Assembly (NCBI GenBank): GCA_002412425.1
Contig: DHVB01000045.1
Span: forward strand, 802-6,148
Direction: 5' to 3'
Length of the DNA: 5,347 nt
Origin: Bacteroidales bacterium UBA5219
GTDB taxonomy: Bacteria; Bacteroidota; Bacteroidia; Bacteroidales; ML635J-15
In this document: piece by piece, positions 4,819 through 5,347 of the stretch
How positions within the stretch are numbered: the first letter of the stretch is position 1
Layout of the letters: every line of letters begins with the position of its first letter
The notes under the pieces: generated by a model
Told to the model about the DNA's origin: nothing
Seen by the model: only the letters and a program-made list of their open reading frames with translations
Databases searched by the model: none
Position numbers and translations under genes: made by a program

Positions 4819-5347
4819 CCTGCAAAGTTAAAAAATTTTGACCATCGAAAGTGCCCTTTAATTCTTCGAATATGTTTTTGTTGTTTTTGCGAGCAGTAGA
4901 AACAAAACTTTCGATTCTTGCATAGATTTTTGCACCATCCTCAGATCGAAAACAATTAGAAATTTTCAGTTTTAATTTTGTTGGTCGCAAATCTCTTTCT
5001 GCCAGATTGTTTGTAAAAGGGACTTCTGGGTTAAATGCAAAGGCTAAAACGGCATCACGATGTTTAATGAGACGTTCTACTAGATTTCGGGCTTTAGTCT
5101 TTTTGGGTTTTCCTCTTTTTCCTGGTATTCTTATTGGAAGTGGTTCTGTATTATTGCCCAATTCGCAGATATTTTGATATCTCATCTCAATATTGCTTCT
5201 GTTTTGTAGTCGTTTGGTAAAACTCATCTCCTTAACTTCTAGTAAAAATCTCCTTAAATCTATCGCCCATTTGTTATTCTCATTATTATCAATCACACCC
5301 TGCAGTTCTCTAATTAAATGAGCGCCGCACAAAGCATGTTTTATTTT
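4811..5347 (-). CDS. IS66-family transposase, C-terminal part (runs off window)
   Basis: These are the last 178 codons of an IS66-family DDE transposase; the frame is open to the right edge, so the true start lies outside. Residues numbered from the edge: HALCGAHLIRELQG at 4-17 is the conserved block after the second catalytic Asp, and VPFTNNLAERDLRP at 109-122 carries the catalytic Glu (E117). KISNCFRSEDGAKIYARIESFVSTARKN follows as the family's C-terminal signature. A basic, proline/glycine-containing linker (about 69-87) precedes the catalytic block. The stop codon lies within the terminal inverted repeat. The in-frame TTG at 5332 is not a plausible start because the family block begins upstream of it. 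No frameshift is seen in the visible part. Confidence 0.93.
   Translation of the reverse strand, partial: KIKHALCGAHLIRELQGVIDNNENNKWAIDLRRFLLEVKEMSFTKRLQNRSNIEMRYQNICELGNNTEPLPIRIPGKRGKPKKTKARNLVERLIKHRDAVLAFAFNPEVPFTNNLAERDLRPTKLKLKISNCFRSEDGAKIYARIESFVSTARKNNKNIFEELKGTFDGQNFLTLQGS

Larger units (their letters stand above)
4803..5347 (-). mobile_element. IS66-family insertion sequence, 3' portion (right copy)
   Basis: This is the transposase-stop end of a second IS66-family element that continues past the right edge. It has the same orientation as the copy at 1-454. The bases just outside (ATAAATTC at 4795-4802) do not match the 8 bases outside the left copy (AAAAGATA at 455-462), as expected if each copy's own duplication partner lies outside the window. 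Confidence 0.85.

Noticed and set aside
5330..5332. TTG at 5332 as the start of a short complete gene
   Set aside because: The frame stays open to the window edge and the conserved IS66 block (HALCGAH) begins upstream of it, so the gene is partial.

Overview
The window is strongly AT-rich. It uses ATG and TTG starts with A-rich leaders and no clear Shine-Dalgarno sequence, has one TAnnTTTG-type -7 promoter match, and carries IS66 (single-ORF type) and IS5-type transposases. This combination points to a member of the Bacteroidota. The placement is inferred from sequence style and gene families, not from a marker gene.

Layout: bases 1-454 are the 5' end of an IS66-family insertion sequence, transposase on the minus strand and running off the left edge. 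Bases 4803-5347 are the 3' end of a second IS66-family copy, also minus strand and running off the right edge. The two outer termini read GTAATTATTTAG-G/C-TGC and match at 15 of 16 positions as an inverted pair, so both copies belong to the same element type and lie in the same orientation. They bracket about 4.35 kb, which is the geometry of a composite transposon.

Inside the bracket, all on the plus strand, are a 76-aa protein made of two tandem C-x2-C-x14-C-x7/8-H putative zinc modules (468-698), a hairpin (706-736), and a tightly coupled gene pair. The pair is a membrane-anchored protein with a cytoplasmic coiled-coil-like region (774-1700) and a uracil-DNA-glycosylase-superfamily protein with GLNPG and HPSAR motifs (1700-2395), overlapping by one base (TAATG). 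A repeat-rich protein follows (2432-3253). The membrane protein plus DNA glycosylase, carried between insertion sequences, is the best candidate here for an undescribed functional unit, possibly a genome-defence module. That function is inference only.

The right part holds a GC-richer motif resembling one arm of an integron attC-type site (3276-3322), then an 80-bp array of twenty CTAA/TTAA tetramers (3396-3475), then an apparently intact IS5-family transposase on the minus strand (3483-4544). Each tetramer of the array fits YTAR, the 4-bp target duplicated by IS5-subgroup elements, and the array ends 7 bp from the transposase stop codon. The transposase promoter region contains a palindrome and a 21-bp tandem repeat. 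No tRNA, rRNA or CRISPR array was seen, and no gap without a gene exceeds 300 bases.
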